DNA of 64,000 nt from Falsiruegeria litorea R37 (GTDB lineage: Bacteria; Pseudomonadota; Alphaproteobacteria; Rhodobacterales; Rhodobacteraceae): assembly GCF_900172225.1 (NCBI RefSeq), contig NZ_FWFO01000001.1:124001-188000 (forward strand), written 5' to 3'. The notes under the pieces are model-generated. The model ran no database searches and was not told the origin of the DNA. It was given only the letters and a program-made list of their open reading frames with translations. Shown in pieces: positions 25,693-34,785 of the stretch (positions are counted from its first letter, which is position 1; each line of letters begins with the position of its first letter). The position numbers and the translations under genes were made by a program.

Positions 25693-25710
25693 TTGGTCGG
25701 AGTGAGAGGA
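25693..25710 (+). repeat. Right attachment site repeat (attR), within tRNA-Pro
   Basis: Same 18 bases as 16011-16028. It covers the CCA end, discriminator, the 3' acceptor strand and part of the T-stem of the tRNA, so insertion rebuilt a complete tRNA gene. Confidence 0.93.
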
Positions 25711-25770
25711 TTCGAACCTCCGACCCCTGCCTCCCGAAGACAGTGCTCTACCAGGCTGAGCTACACTCCG
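25694..25770 (-). tRNA. tRNA-Pro (anticodon CGG)
   Basis: 77 nt cloverleaf on the minus strand. Acceptor stem CGGAGTG pairs with CACTCCG, followed by A and encoded CCA. The anticodon arm is CTGTC, loop TTCGGGA, GGCAG, giving anticodon CGG with G37, as in tRNA-Pro. The T-arm has GGAGG TTCGAAT CCTCT. It is the integration target of the element to its left. Confidence 0.97.
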
Positions 25771-25897
25771 ACCGTGGCGCGTGATCTATACTCGCAGTTT
25801 GGCTTGCGCAAGGGGATTCGTTAAGACGCTGGCGAAATTCGCGCCTCTTGTGCATGGGTGGCTTGATTGTAAACGTAAGGCAAAACGGGGAGCGGAC

Positions 25898-27490
25898 ATG
25901 AGCGGGAACCTCTATTTTCTGGTTGGTGGCATCGGCATGTTTCTGGTCGGCATGGAGATCATGACCGCCGCCTTGAAATCTGCCGCCGGAAGCAACCTGC
26001 GTGAGGTTCTGACGCGGTTCACGACGACTCCGTTTCGCGGGGTTTGCACAGGCGCGCTGATGACAGCCATCGTGCAGTCATCGAGCGCCACAACCGTCAT
26101 GATCGTCGGGTTTGTTGGGGCTGGGCTGCTGAGTATGGCGCAGGCTTTGGGCGTGATCTATGGCGCCAATATCGGGACGACGGCAACGGGCTGGTTGGTG
26201 TCGTTGCTAGGGCTGAAGCTGCAATTGGGAACCATAGCAATGGCCGTTCTGTTTCCCGCCGCGCTGGTCGATCTGTTGGGGCGCGGTGCCTTGGCGCGGG
26301 TGGGGCGCGTTGCGTCGGGCTTGTGTTTGGTGCTGATCGGGATCGACCTGATGCAGACGGGTATGGGTGACCTGACCGAGCATTTGACCCCGGATATGCT
26401 GCCTGGCGCGAGCCTGGGCGGCTTGCTGGCCTTGGCCGGGATTGGCGCGGTGGTCACCATTCTGATGCAATCGTCGAGTGCGGCGATGGCCTTGGCGCTG
26501 GTGATGCTGTCGGCGCAGGCGATCACATTGGTGCAGGCGGCGACGATTGTCATTGGTATGAACATTGGCACGACCTTTACCGCTTTGCTGGCGGCCCTGG
26601 GTGGGTCGACGTCCATGCGGCAGACTGCACTGGCCAATCTTATCTTCAACATCGTGACTTCGGCCGTGGCCTTTCCGCTGTTGTTATTGGTGAAGGGCGG
26701 GTTAGAGGAATTGGCGATCCGCACCGATGAGATGACCGCGCTTTTGGTGTTTCACACCGGGTTCAATCTGGTCGGGGCGGGGCTGTTTCTGCCGATTACG
26801 CCACGGTTCGCAGCCTTCATCGCGCAGGTTTTGCCGGAAAGACACCCCGAGCGGCTGTTTGAACTGGACCGAGGGCTGCTTAGCGATGGGCGGTCTGCCT
26901 TGTTGGCCGCACGCAGTGCGATGGCTTTGATCGCTGAGCGTCAATTTCGCGCCTTGGGGGCTGCGATGGCACCTGAGCAGGATTATCGCCCGCTCGCCGC
27001 GTTGCAGTCGTGCCGGGACGGCTTGGCCGAGCTGCAAGAATTTCTGTCAGACGTCCGCTTGGCCGAGGACAACGCTGAGGACGAACTGGCCTATGCCGCG
27101 ATGTTGCACCAGTTGGATCACCTGTCGCGGCTGTTAGAGCGCAGTGCGCAGACAGAACGCATTGCTGATTTGTTGGGCGATCCGATCTTGCGACGTCCGG
27201 CTTTGGCCGCGGGCGCGTTGCTGCGCCGGTCGGCGGACAATCTGGGCACCTCGCGCAACGTGTTACGGGTCGAGCGATTGGGGCATCTGGTCGAACAGCG
27301 TCGCAAGCGTCATCGCCGGGCGATGATGTTGAGCGAGCACGCGGGGCTGTATTCACTTGATCAGGTGTTTGCGCATACCGACGCCTTGCGTTGGTTGCAG
27401 CGGGCGCTCCATCATGTTGAACGCGTCTCGCATCACCACATGGTCGCGATCGAGGAGCTGCCCGCGCCAGAAGTATCCGACGCGGGCTAA
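25898..27490 (+). CDS. Na/phosphate cotransporter family protein with PhoU-like tail
   Basis: Inner-membrane protein of 530 residues of the NptA/PNaS family. Two inverted repeats each carry the QSSSA signature (IVQSSSATTVM near residue 65 and LMQSSSAAMAL near 190). After about 310 residues of membrane helices comes a soluble helical C-terminal half resembling PhoU, with many charged residues. By family it moves phosphate with sodium; many bacterial members act in efflux. ATG 25898 has GGGGAGCGG upstream. It lies 127 bp right of the tRNA and is not linked to a pho operon here. Confidence 0.9.
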   Translation: MSGNLYFLVGGIGMFLVGMEIMTAALKSAAGSNLREVLTRFTTTPFRGVCTGALMTAIVQSSSATTVMIVGFVGAGLLSMAQALGVIYGANIGTTATGWLVSLLGLKLQLGTIAMAVLFPAALVDLLGRGALARVGRVASGLCLVLIGIDLMQTGMGDLTEHLTPDMLPGASLGGLLALAGIGAVVTILMQSSSAAMALALVMLSAQAITLVQAATIVIGMNIGTTFTALLAALGGSTSMRQTALANLIFNIVTSAVAFPLLLLVKGGLEELAIRTDEMTALLVFHTGFNLVGAGLFLPITPRFAAFIAQVLPERHPERLFELDRGLLSDGRSALLAARSAMALIAERQFRALGAAMAPEQDYRPLAALQSCRDGLAELQEFLSDVRLAEDNAEDELAYAAMLHQLDHLSRLLERSAQTERIADLLGDPILRRPALAAGALLRRSADNLGTSRNVLRVERLGHLVEQRRKRHRRAMMLSEHAGLYSLDQVFAHTDALRWLQRALHHVERVSHHHMVAIEELPAPEVSDAG

Positions 27491-27497
27491 ACCTGGA

Positions 27498-28601
27498 TTA
27501 CAGGCTGTCGTTCAGAGCAGCGACGATGGTGTCGCCCATTTCCGAGGTCGAGAGCGGGGTCACGCCCTCTTCGCCCAGCAGGTCGCCGGTGCGGGCGCCA
27601 TCGGCTAGAACTTTTTCGATGGCAGCTTCAAGGCGGTCCGCCTCGGCGCCATTATCAAACGAATAGCGCAACGCCATGGCAAAGCTGAGGATACAGGCGA
27701 TCGGGTTCGCCTTGCCTTCGCCCGCGATGTCGGGTGCCGAGCCGTGTACGGGTTCGTACAGCGCCTTGGGGCGGCCATTGGCCATGGGTGCACCCAAGCT
27801 GGCGGACGGCAGCATGCCGAGCGAGCCGGTAAGCATGGCGGCGCAGTCGGACAGGATGTCGCCGAACAGGTTGTCGGTCAGGATGACGTCGAACTGTTTG
27901 GGCGCGCGGACCAGCTGCATGGCACCGTTGTCGGCGTACATGTGGCTGAGTTCCACTTCGGGATAATCGGCATGCACGCGGGTCACAACTTCGCGCCACA
28001 GGATGCCGGATTCCATTACATTGGCCTTCTCCATCGAGCAGACTTTTTTGCCCCGGCGCATCGCCAGTTCAAACGCCGAGCGGGCCGCACGTTCGATTTC
28101 GGACTCGGTGTAACGCTGGGTGTTGATGCCCACGCGCTCGTTGCCTTCTTCAAAGATGCCGCGCGGCTCGCCAAAGTAGACGCCCGAGGTCAGCTCGCGC
28201 ACGATCATGATGTCCAGACCGGCGACGATGTCCTTTTTCAATGACGAGAAGTCGGCCAGCGCATCAAAGCACTGCGCCGGGCGCAGGTTCGAATAGAGGT
28301 CCATTTCCTTGCGCAGGCGCAGCAGGCCACGTTCGGGCTTCAGCGAAAAATCCAGATCGTCATATTTGGGGCCACCCACGGCACCCAGCAGGACGGCGTC
28401 GGCCTCTTGCGCCTTGGCCATCGTTTCGTCCGAGAGGGGGGCACCATGCGCGTCATAGGCTGCACCGCCGACCAGGTCCTCGCTCACGTCAAATTGAAGA
28501 CCACGGTTGTCGCCGAACCAAGTGATGATTTTGCGCACTTCGGCCATGACTTCAGGGCCAATTCCATCACCGGGAAGGATGAGGAGCGAGGGGTTGGACA
28601 T
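27498..28601 (-). CDS. leuB: 3-isopropylmalate dehydrogenase
   Basis: Leucine biosynthesis enzyme of 367 residues; oxidatively decarboxylates 3-isopropylmalate with NAD. Starts [23 protein letters not shown] and substrate motifs include [12 protein letters not shown], the [13 protein letters not shown] loop, and the metal-binding aspartates in [11 protein letters not shown], with [14 protein letters not shown] at the cofactor end. ATG 28601 has AAGGAG upstream. leuD and leuC are on the same strand but 4.7 and 6.8 kb away, with unrelated genes between. Confidence 0.96.
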   Translation of the reverse strand: MSNPSLLILPGDGIGPEVMAEVRKIITWFGDNRGLQFDVSEDLVGGAAYDAHGAPLSDETMAKAQEADAVLLGAVGGPKYDDLDFSLKPERGLLRLRKEMDLYSNLRPAQCFDALADFSSLKKDIVAGLDIMIVRELTSGVYFGEPRGIFEEGNERVGINTQRYTESEIERAARSAFELAMRRGKKVCSMEKANVMESGILWREVVTRVHADYPEVELSHMYADNGAMQLVRAPKQFDVILTDNLFGDILSDCAAMLTGSLGMLPSASLGAPMANGRPKALYEPVHGSAPDIAGEGKANPIACILSFAMALRYSFDNGAEADRLEAAIEKVLADGARTGDLLGEEGVTPLSTSEMGDTIVAALNDSL

Positions 28602-28691
28602 CGGGGCTCTCCTTGCGTTCTGTCGCAATGGGCCTAGCGTGTGCAGCCAGAGGGGTCAATGTGACGATCCCGGCAAAAACAAGGGAAATTG

Positions 28692-29228
28692 ATGATGCTG
28701 ACACCGGGAAAACAGGTTCCTGCGCTAACAATTGAAACTTTGGGTCAAGGGACCTTTGATCTGGATAAGAATCACGGGGAAAATGGGACCGTGGTGATCG
28801 TGTACCGGGGCCTGCATTGCCCGATCTGCATTCGCCAGATGGCCGAGGTCGAGGCGGCGCTGGATGACTTTGCGGCGCAGGGGATCGAGGTGGTGATGAT
28901 CAGCACCGACACCAAGGATCGTGCCGAGCAGACGGTTGAAAAGGCGGGTACGTCGAAGCTGCGCGTGGGGTATGAGCTGTCGCTCAAAGCCGCGCATGAG
29001 GATTGGGGGCTGTGGATTTCGTCCAAGCGCCCGGATTCGGCCGAGGCAGACCTGTTTGCAGAGCCGGGGCATTTCTACATCGCACCAGACCGGACGCTGT
29101 ATTTCGGCTGGCAGCAGACGACGCCGTTTGCGCGGCCTTCAACGGCGGACATGCTGGGTGGCATCAAATGGGCGTTGGAAAACAACTATCCGCCGCGTGG
29201 CGCTTACACCGGGGACTTGCCGTCCTGA
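28692..29228 (+). CDS. Peroxiredoxin-like (AhpC/TSA redoxin) protein
   Basis: Cytoplasmic thioredoxin-fold protein of about 178 residues. The redox motif is RGLHCPICIRQM (CPIC) near residue 40, followed by an AhpC/TSA-type core (MISTDTKDRAEQT) and LGGIKWALENNYPPRG at the end, as in the redoxin family annotated in marine proteobacteria. By family it reduces peroxides or a disulfide; the partner is unknown. ATG 28692 (or 28695) follows AAGGGAA. It is divergent from leuB, with its end overlapping the convergent LysR gene by 25 bp. Confidence 0.82.
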   Translation: MMLTPGKQVPALTIETLGQGTFDLDKNHGENGTVVIVYRGLHCPICIRQMAEVEAALDDFAAQGIEVVMISTDTKDRAEQTVEKAGTSKLRVGYELSLKAAHEDWGLWISSKRPDSAEADLFAEPGHFYIAPDRTLYFGWQQTTPFARPSTADMLGGIKWALENNYPPRGAYTGDLPS

Positions 29229-30115
29229 ACGGCCAATAGCTCTGTCACCAACAAATCCCAGACCCTGCGAATGCGCGGGGTCTGGTGCATCGCTTGGGGC
29301 GCGGCAAGCCAGACCTCGAGCGGGGGAATGTTCAGGTCCAGGTCAAGCTTTGCAACTGTCGTGTCTGCGTCGGCCACGGATGTCTGGCAGAACCCGATGC
29401 CACAGCCCGCGCGCACCAGCTGCCAATAGGCGCTTTGGTTGTCGCAGCGCACCGGGAATTGCGAGCGGCTCACCGAATAACCCATTTCTTGCATTGTCTG
29501 GATGATCAGATCGTTGGCGTCATAGCCAACAATGTCGTGGTCAAACAAATCCTCGATCTTTTCTGGGTGCCCTTTGCGGTCAAGATAGCTGTGCGCGGCA
29601 TAGGCGCCGAGTTCGATGCTGCCTACGCGTTGCGCCATGATGTCGAGCTGCCTGGGGCGGTACATGCGGATGGCAATGTCGGCCTCGCGGTAGAGCAGGT
29701 TTTCGGTGGCATCTGTTGGGACCAGTTCCAGTTGGATCTGCGGTTCCGTTTGCCGGATCCTGGCCAGTATGTCAGGCAACACATGATGGGACATGAAGAC
29801 AGAGGCGGTCAGGCGCACTGTGCCGCTCAAGTCCTTGGACTGTCCGGCTGCCGTCAGGGTCAACGCCTGCATGGCCTCGTGCATCTGTTGCGCCAGTGGG
29901 AGCAGGCGGCTGCCGGTGTCGCTCAAGCTCAGCCCGCGGGCGTGGCGGTCGAAGAGGGATACGCCAAGCGACGTCTCAAGCGCCTGAATTTGCCGCCCCA
30001 AAGTGGGTTGGCTGCGGCCCAATGCGCGGGCCGCACCAGAGAGAGAGCCGTGTTCGGCAACGGCGACGAAGCTTTGGATCAGGGTCCAGTCGGTTGAGGT
30101 GAGTGTATCGTCCAT
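29204..30115 (-). CDS. LysR family transcriptional regulator
   Basis: Regulator of 303 residues: an N-terminal winged helix-turn-helix (QSFVAVAEHGSLSGAARALG, then RSQPTLGRQIQALE) and a C-terminal substrate-binding domain. It is divergent from a NAD-dependent epimerase-like gene with an 88 bp gap, the standard layout for LysR regulators and their targets. A palindrome at 30114-30127 overlaps its start codon. The effector is unknown. Confidence 0.93.
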   Translation of the reverse strand: MDDTLTSTDWTLIQSFVAVAEHGSLSGAARALGRSQPTLGRQIQALETSLGVSLFDRHARGLSLSDTGSRLLPLAQQMHEAMQALTLTAAGQSKDLSGTVRLTASVFMSHHVLPDILARIRQTEPQIQLELVPTDATENLLYREADIAIRMYRPRQLDIMAQRVGSIELGAYAAHSYLDRKGHPEKIEDLFDHDIVGYDANDLIIQTMQEMGYSVSRSQFPVRCDNQSAYWQLVRAGCGIGFCQTSVADADTTVAKLDLDLNIPPLEVWLAAPQAMHQTPRIRRVWDLLVTELLAVQDGKSPV

Positions 30116-30127
30116 TCACGAGTGAAT
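30114..30127. promoter_or_regulatory. Palindrome at the LysR start, possible autoregulatory site
   Basis: ATTCAC-GA-GTGAAT overlaps the first bases of the LysR gene; another GTGAAT lies near 30163 in front of the epimerase gene. Position fits a LysR-type regulatory site, but the T-N11-A form was not tested. Confidence 0.45.
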
Positions 30128-30203
30128 ACACGATCTGCATTCTAGGGCAATTCATACTGCCCAAGTGAATGGATACCCTTGTGCCAAGCTAAGGAGGATT
30201 TCC

Positions 30204-31112
30204 ATGACCAGAACCGCACTTATTCTGGGCGCTACAGGCCGATTTGGCCGCAATGCTGCCGAGCAATTTTGGACCGCCGGGTGGACCGTCAAAACCTTTG
30301 ATCGCAAACGCGACAGTCTGAACCTGGCTGCTCAAGGTGTCGATGTGATCGTGAATGGCTGGAACCCGGCCTATCCCGATTGGGCCAAGCAGGTACCCCG
30401 GCTGCATGCGCAAGTGATCGAGGCGGCGCGACTGAGCAATGCCACCGTGTTTGTTCCGGGCAACATCTATGTCTTTGGCGCCGACACACCCGCGCCTTGG
30501 TCTGAGGCCACACCGCACCAGGCGCAGAACCCGCTGGGGCGCATTCGGGTTGAGATGGAGCGCGCCTATGCCGAGTCCGGCGTGCGGACGATCATCTTGC
30601 GGGCGGGGGACTTCATCGACACCCAAGCCTCGGGCAATTGGTTCGACATGATCATGGCCAAGAAGCTGTCTAGCGGGCGGTTCGTCTATCCGGGCGATCC
30701 CAATATTGATCACAGCTGGGTCTATCTGCCGGACCTGTGTCGCGCCGCGGTGCAACTTGCCGAGATGCGGCATGACCTGCCCCGGTTCTGCGATGTGCCG
30801 TTTCCGGGTTACACCGCAAGCGGCTTGGAACTGGCGCAGCATCTGGGCGTCCTCCTGGGTCGTGATGTGGCGATCAAGCGAATGAACTGGTTGCCGATCA
30901 AGATGTTGCAGCCGGTCTGGCCGATGGCGCGGTGCTTGGCCGAGATGAGCTATTTGTGGCGCACCGCTCACAGTCTGGATGGGACGCGGTTTCACGAGTT
31001 GTTGCCGGAGTTTCAAGAGACGCCGGTGGAGCAAGCATTGGCATCGGCCATTCCGGCTTCACTCCTTGGCGGTCAGGTCAACCCAAACCAAGCGATGGCG
31101 GCTGGCACCTAG
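30204..31112 (+). CDS. NAD-dependent epimerase/dehydratase family protein
   Basis: Extended short-chain dehydrogenase-like protein of 302 residues. The Rossmann motif is ILGATGRFGRN near the N-terminus. The usual YxxxK catalytic pair is not obvious, so it may be an atypical member acting on a sugar nucleotide or other metabolite. ATG 30204 has the strong site AAGGAGG at normal distance. Likely controlled by the divergent LysR gene. Its 3' end overlaps the convergent nuclease-like gene by 54 bp. Confidence 0.82.
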   Translation: MTRTALILGATGRFGRNAAEQFWTAGWTVKTFDRKRDSLNLAAQGVDVIVNGWNPAYPDWAKQVPRLHAQVIEAARLSNATVFVPGNIYVFGADTPAPWSEATPHQAQNPLGRIRVEMERAYAESGVRTIILRAGDFIDTQASGNWFDMIMAKKLSSGRFVYPGDPNIDHSWVYLPDLCRAAVQLAEMRHDLPRFCDVPFPGYTASGLELAQHLGVLLGRDVAIKRMNWLPIKMLQPVWPMARCLAEMSYLWRTAHSLDGTRFHELLPEFQETPVEQALASAIPASLLGGQVNPNQAMAAGT

Positions 31113-32132
31113 AGCTGTCTCATGGTCTGGCTCGCCTTTGGCCGGCCAATAGACACCCGAGGCCTGAACGGTCCAATCGCGGGACGGCAGGACGTAATCG
31201 ACCCGCAACCTGCCGACGCCCTCCCACTCAACCGTGTCAGTGGCATTGGGGCTGCGGTGCCCTTGGTCGGGTGCCTCTGCCGCCCCGTCGCTGGTGGGGG
31301 CGGGGTCTTGCAGGCGCGGGTCGTCAAGCAGGCCCTGCACCACCTCGCCATAGCCGTCACTGTCCCAAGGGTCCAGATTGGTGCCGCCCAGCAGAACGAA
31401 GCGGTTTTGCGGGGCAAGGCCAAGTGTGCCGTCCAGAAGCAGCGTCCAAAAGCGGTTTTCGTCCCGGTTGCGCAGCCCGTTGCGATCCTCAGGCCCGTCG
31501 AACACGGGCGGTCCGGCCTGGGATGTCAGCAGGTGAATGCGACCCACAGGGGTTTCAATCGGCACGACCCAATGCCCGGCAGAGGACAGGCGTTGTATGT
31601 CTTGCGCAGCTTGGGACGGGAAGGGGGCGCTATTGCGTTGGGGCAGACGCGCGCCAGGGAGGTCTTTCCACAGAAGTGTCGAGAAATCCTGCACTTCGGC
31701 GTGGTCAATGGGATAGCGCGACAGGATGACCATGCCGTTTTGACCTGTGAATTTGCCATACCCTTGGGCGTCCCCCGGTCCGCCCAGGCGACCGTCTCCG
31801 TCCAGATCCAGATCAGTCATCATCCCGCTGTTGGGTTTCAAGGCCAGCCGGTGGGGGTAGGGGGAGCTGGCGTCGGCCAAGGCACTGGCCAGAGCATCCA
31901 GCGTCAGCCCGTCATGATCCCAATCCACGCCCTGTAGGGCCAGAATATCGGGTGAGGTTTCGCCTATGACCGCTACAACATCGGCAATCTGTTTGTCCTT
32001 GCCCTTTTGCAGATCGCGTAGCAGCAGGCCGGGGCCATCGCGAGACAGTTCTGTGTTGAAACTTGCTATACGCAGGGGCTCGGCTGTGGCTATGCTCGGC
32101 AACAGGGCCAGCACAAGCAGCAGCCACCTCAT
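31059..32132 (-). CDS. Secreted endonuclease/exonuclease/phosphatase family protein
   Basis: Protein of 357 residues with a signal peptide (MRWLLLVLALLPSIATA). The EEP fold motifs appear as RIASFNTELS at the start of the mature part, DILALQGVDWD, and a C-terminal VDYVLPS; the usual catalytic H of the GDFN/SDH motifs is less clear (LLGGTNLDPWDSD). By family it could cut nucleic acids or phosphoesters in the periplasm. Start ATG 32132 overlaps the stop of the upstream membrane protein by 4 bp (ATGA). Confidence 0.8.
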   Translation of the reverse strand: MRWLLLVLALLPSIATAEPLRIASFNTELSRDGPGLLLRDLQKGKDKQIADVVAVIGETSPDILALQGVDWDHDGLTLDALASALADASSPYPHRLALKPNSGMMTDLDLDGDGRLGGPGDAQGYGKFTGQNGMVILSRYPIDHAEVQDFSTLLWKDLPGARLPQRNSAPFPSQAAQDIQRLSSAGHWVVPIETPVGRIHLLTSQAGPPVFDGPEDRNGLRNRDENRFWTLLLDGTLGLAPQNRFVLLGGTNLDPWDSDGYGEVVQGLLDDPRLQDPAPTSDGAAEAPDQGHRSPNATDTVEWEGVGRLRVDYVLPSRDWTVQASGVYWPAKGEPDHETALGASRHRLVWVDLTAKE

Positions 32133-32962
32133 GCGGTTTGCACGGCCTCGGCGTTGGCATAGGCGCGACGGCGCTTTTCTTCGATCAGGTCCGAAACGCG
32201 CAGCATCGCCATGCCACGCATGATCATCGAGGCGGGCAGGAAAGCCCATGCGCTCATTGTCCAAATCAGCGTTTGCGGGTTGTCGAGCATAATCGGGTTG
32301 ACCAAATCGGACGTCGCCTTGACCAGCGCGGGGATGAAGAACGGTAGCAACACGCCCAGGACCACGTTGATCCGACCATCGCGTTGCAGGCGCGAGACCA
32401 CGTCACCGCCAGTGGTTGGGTCAAACAGCGGCAGATTGATCCAAACATTGAACGCGCCGTTTCCAATCGGCCAGCCACGTACCCGGATGGCGATATAGAA
32501 TGCAGCAACAGTGGCAAGCGCCACAACGTAAGACACGCCCGCCGCAATGCGTACTGAATTGACGGTGTTCAAAGTCGCATGGTCTGGCAGCATCAGAACA
32601 ACCAGGCGAACAGGTGAGAACGGGAAATCAACCAGATGCGCGATCAAAACGCCCATCCCGGCAAACAGCGTGGTGACATTGGTGGGGGCGTATTTGTGTT
32701 TGCAGATCAGTGTCAGCAAGACCACCATCGACATCAGCGCGATGAACCGCAAGCGGTTCAGGGGCGGGGCATCGCGGAATTCGATAAAGCTGGGAAAGGT
32801 CGAGTTGTACTCGGCAAAAGTCAGCACGAATGCAAGGATCGCGAGCAGAACCACGATCTCAGGAGAATTCGTTGTATAGCCCGGCAAATACAACGCGGGC
32901 GTGACCACCATCAAGGCCACCAATATCCCGCGCAAAGCCGCGCCCGTGATGCGTGCAATCAC
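32129..32962 (-). CDS. Conserved multi-pass membrane protein of unknown function
   Basis: Protein of 277 residues with about seven hydrophobic segments (10-30, 34-50, 70-88, 98-112, 140-160, 205-225, 235-255). No family recognised. It has a short basic C-terminal tail (IEEKRRRAYANAEAV). Its last codons overlap the start of the secreted nuclease-like gene, so the two are likely made together; a surface or envelope role is only a guess. Confidence 0.7.
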   Translation of the reverse strand: MIARITGAALRGILVALMVVTPALYLPGYTTNSPEIVVLLAILAFVLTFAEYNSTFPSFIEFRDAPPLNRLRFIALMSMVVLLTLICKHKYAPTNVTTLFAGMGVLIAHLVDFPFSPVRLVVLMLPDHATLNTVNSVRIAAGVSYVVALATVAAFYIAIRVRGWPIGNGAFNVWINLPLFDPTTGGDVVSRLQRDGRINVVLGVLLPFFIPALVKATSDLVNPIMLDNPQTLIWTMSAWAFLPASMIMRGMAMLRVSDLIEEKRRRAYANAEAVQTA

Positions 32963-33294
32963 TGTCCGATCCCTTCAAACTGGACAGGCCGATGCGTTGC
33001 CGAGCCTTTGTTCCAACTTGATCAAACCCCGAAGGGTCTGTGCCTCATTTTGGCCCCATTTGTGCCGCCATTTGGTCACCCGCTCAAGTCACCGACCCAC
33101 GAAATACCTGATTTCAGGCGAAAAGATGGCAAGACTGGTGCGTCTTTGCATCATTGGTGGTGCAGAAATGGGGCAAAGCACCCGGCAGGCACTAAATGTT
33201 GTGGAATTTGTGGCGGGGACCGCAAAACGCAAATGGGCCGCATCGAAATGCGGCCCAAGTGATTGGAATCATTGATCTTGATTTGAGACCTGAA
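32963..33294. other. Intergenic stretch between leuD and the membrane protein
   Basis: No supported gene; the only open frames lack ribosome sites. It contains the leuD terminator hairpin at its right end. Confidence 0.5.
33234..33257 (-). terminator. Hairpin downstream of leuD
   Basis: A perfect 10-bp stem, TGGGCCGCAT (33234-33243), loop CGAA, ATGCGGCCCA (33248-33257). It lies 38 bp past the leuD stop. The T-run on the minus strand is short and broken, so termination strength is uncertain. Confidence 0.65.
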
Positions 33295-33900
33295 TCAAAC
33301 CCAGGGACGGGCTTGTGCGGCCTGTGCTTCGAAGGTGTCGATCGAGCTGGCTTTCTCCATGGTCAGGCCGATGTCATCGAGACCTTCGAGCAGGCAGTGC
33401 TTTTTGAACGCGTCCACGTCAAAGGAGAACACCTGACCATCCGAGGTGGTGATTTCCTGCGCTTCCAGATCGATGGTCATACGCGCGTTTTCACCCTTTT
33501 CGGCATCCGCCATCAGAACGTCGACCTGTTCCTGGGGCAGGACGATGGGCAGGATGCCGTTCTTGAAGCAGTTGTTGAAGAAGATGTCGGCAAAGCTGGT
33601 CGAGATCACACATTTGATGCCGAAATCGGCAATCGCCCAAGGCGCGTGTTCGCGCGACGAACCGCAGCCAAAATTGTCGCCCGCCACCAGAATCTCGGCG
33701 CTGCGGTATTGCGGCTTGTTCAGCACGAAATCGGCGATTTCGGTGCCGTCGCGGTTATAACGCATCTCGTCAAACAGGTTCACACCAAAGCCGGTGCGCT
33801 GGATCGACTTCAGAAACACCTTGGGGATGATCATGTCAGTGTCGATGTTGACGAGGGGCATGGGAGCCGCGATGCCGTGAAGTTTTTCAAACTTTTCCAT
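33295..33900 (-). CDS. leuD: 3-isopropylmalate dehydratase small subunit
   Basis: Subunit of 201 residues, normal for LeuD; with LeuC it isomerises 2- to 3-isopropylmalate. Motifs: [16 protein letters not shown] and the conserved [15 protein letters not shown] that closes the active site. The start overlaps the stop of the glycosyltransferase-like gene at 33900 by one base. leuC is 1.5 kb upstream on the same strand beyond two unrelated genes. Confidence 0.96.
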   Translation of the reverse strand: MEKFEKLHGIAAPMPLVNIDTDMIIPKVFLKSIQRTGFGVNLFDEMRYNRDGTEIADFVLNKPQYRSAEILVAGDNFGCGSSREHAPWAIADFGIKCVISTSFADIFFNNCFKNGILPIVLPQEQVDVLMADAEKGENARMTIDLEAQEITTSDGQVFSFDVDAFKKHCLLEGLDDIGLTMEKASSIDTFEAQAAQARPWV

Positions 33901-34727
33901 TAGAGGTTTCCTTGCTTCTGGTGCTTCAGCCCGCTCAGATCAAAGCCGATCTGATGTGCCGTACGGGCGATGAAGCTGTGTTTTTGAGGTCTGTGTCGTT
34001 TGTGATAGAGGCGGACCATCGAGTCATAGAGATGCACCGCCAAAGTGTTTTCGGTCAGCCAGTTGTCCTGGTGACAGTGTCCGCTGAACAGAACGTCGGT
34101 CATGACGCCGCGCAACGGGTAGAAGACATCTGGCTTTTGAGCGTGTTTGAGCTCGCCGCATTTGCGAAGTGTGTAAGCAAGGGCCCGTGGGCCAACCGCA
34201 GGGCGTCTAAGTTCGAAGGCCCGCAGCAATCGCTTGCCTGGTGGAGCCTTTGCGATCTCAGCCTGGTCTTTTTCGCCGAGCCAAGGCGTAATCCACTCTG
34301 GGTCATCAAACCATTCGAGCAGCTTGTTCAGCGCTTTGGATGCCTTTGGAAGACGTAAAACAGCTCCGTTGATCGAACCTGTCGGTTCAAACCCGAAATG
34401 GTAGTCGGCAGTCGGCATGGGGCGCACGGCCAACATGTCAGTGTCGATCCAGACCATGTCCGTCTTTTTCAGCAAGTGAAGCCGAAACAGGTCCGACAGC
34501 ATCGAAGCAGGCGCATCTGCGTGACCGGCCGGGGCCGGGTCCCAGATGTCGGTGATCGGTGCCGTGCGGACCCCGGGTGGAACGGATGGGGCCGTGTCTG
34601 CCATGAAAAACAGCACGACCTCATGCCCACGATAGGCATAGCTGGCCAGGCACAGTTTGTGCAGCCAGTTCAGCTCACCTCCAACCCACAGGCTGGCGAC
34701 GGGCGGCAAGGGCGTACTGAATGACAT
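33900..34727 (-). CDS. DXD-motif glycosyltransferase-like protein
   Basis: Protein of 275 residues. [20 protein letters not shown] near the N-terminus and [14 protein letters not shown] (Asp-x-Asp) near residue 95 match the sugar-binding DXD region of GT32/galactosyltransferase-like enzymes. No signal or membrane segment. The acceptor and donor are unknown. It sits between leuC and leuD with close junctions on both sides, which suggests a late insertion into a leuCD pair or a shared transcript without a shared function. Confidence 0.72.
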   Translation of the reverse strand: MSFSTPLPPVASLWVGGELNWLHKLCLASYAYRGHEVVLFFMADTAPSVPPGVRTAPITDIWDPAPAGHADAPASMLSDLFRLHLLKKTDMVWIDTDMLAVRPMPTADYHFGFEPTGSINGAVLRLPKASKALNKLLEWFDDPEWITPWLGEKDQAEIAKAPPGKRLLRAFELRRPAVGPRALAYTLRKCGELKHAQKPDVFYPLRGVMTDVLFSGHCHQDNWLTENTLAVHLYDSMVRLYHKRHRPQKHSFIARTAHQIGFDLSGLKHQKQGNL

Positions 34728-34785
34728 TCACTACCTTTTTGCGTCTCGTCGGCCTCATGGGTCTGTCCGGTGAACCGGTGTCAGA

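Larger units (their letters stand above)
16011..25710. mobile_element. Integrated element in tRNA-Pro(CGG), phage-satellite-like
   Basis: A 9.7 kb insertion bounded by the 18-bp direct repeat TTGGTCGGAGTGAGAGGA at 16011-16028 and 25693-25710. The right copy is the 3' end of a complete tRNA-Pro gene; the left copy is the displaced end. An integrase (broken) lies directly inside the right end, as is usual for tRNA-targeting elements. Contents from left: small unknown protein, RepA-like ATPase, GmrSD-like nuclease, a 1.6 kb gene-free region with repeats, XRE repressor, two small or regulatory proteins, a prohead-protease/capsid fusion, an excisionase-like protein and integrase. Base composition is lower in GC than the flanks. 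No terminase, portal or tail genes are present. Confidence 0.9.
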
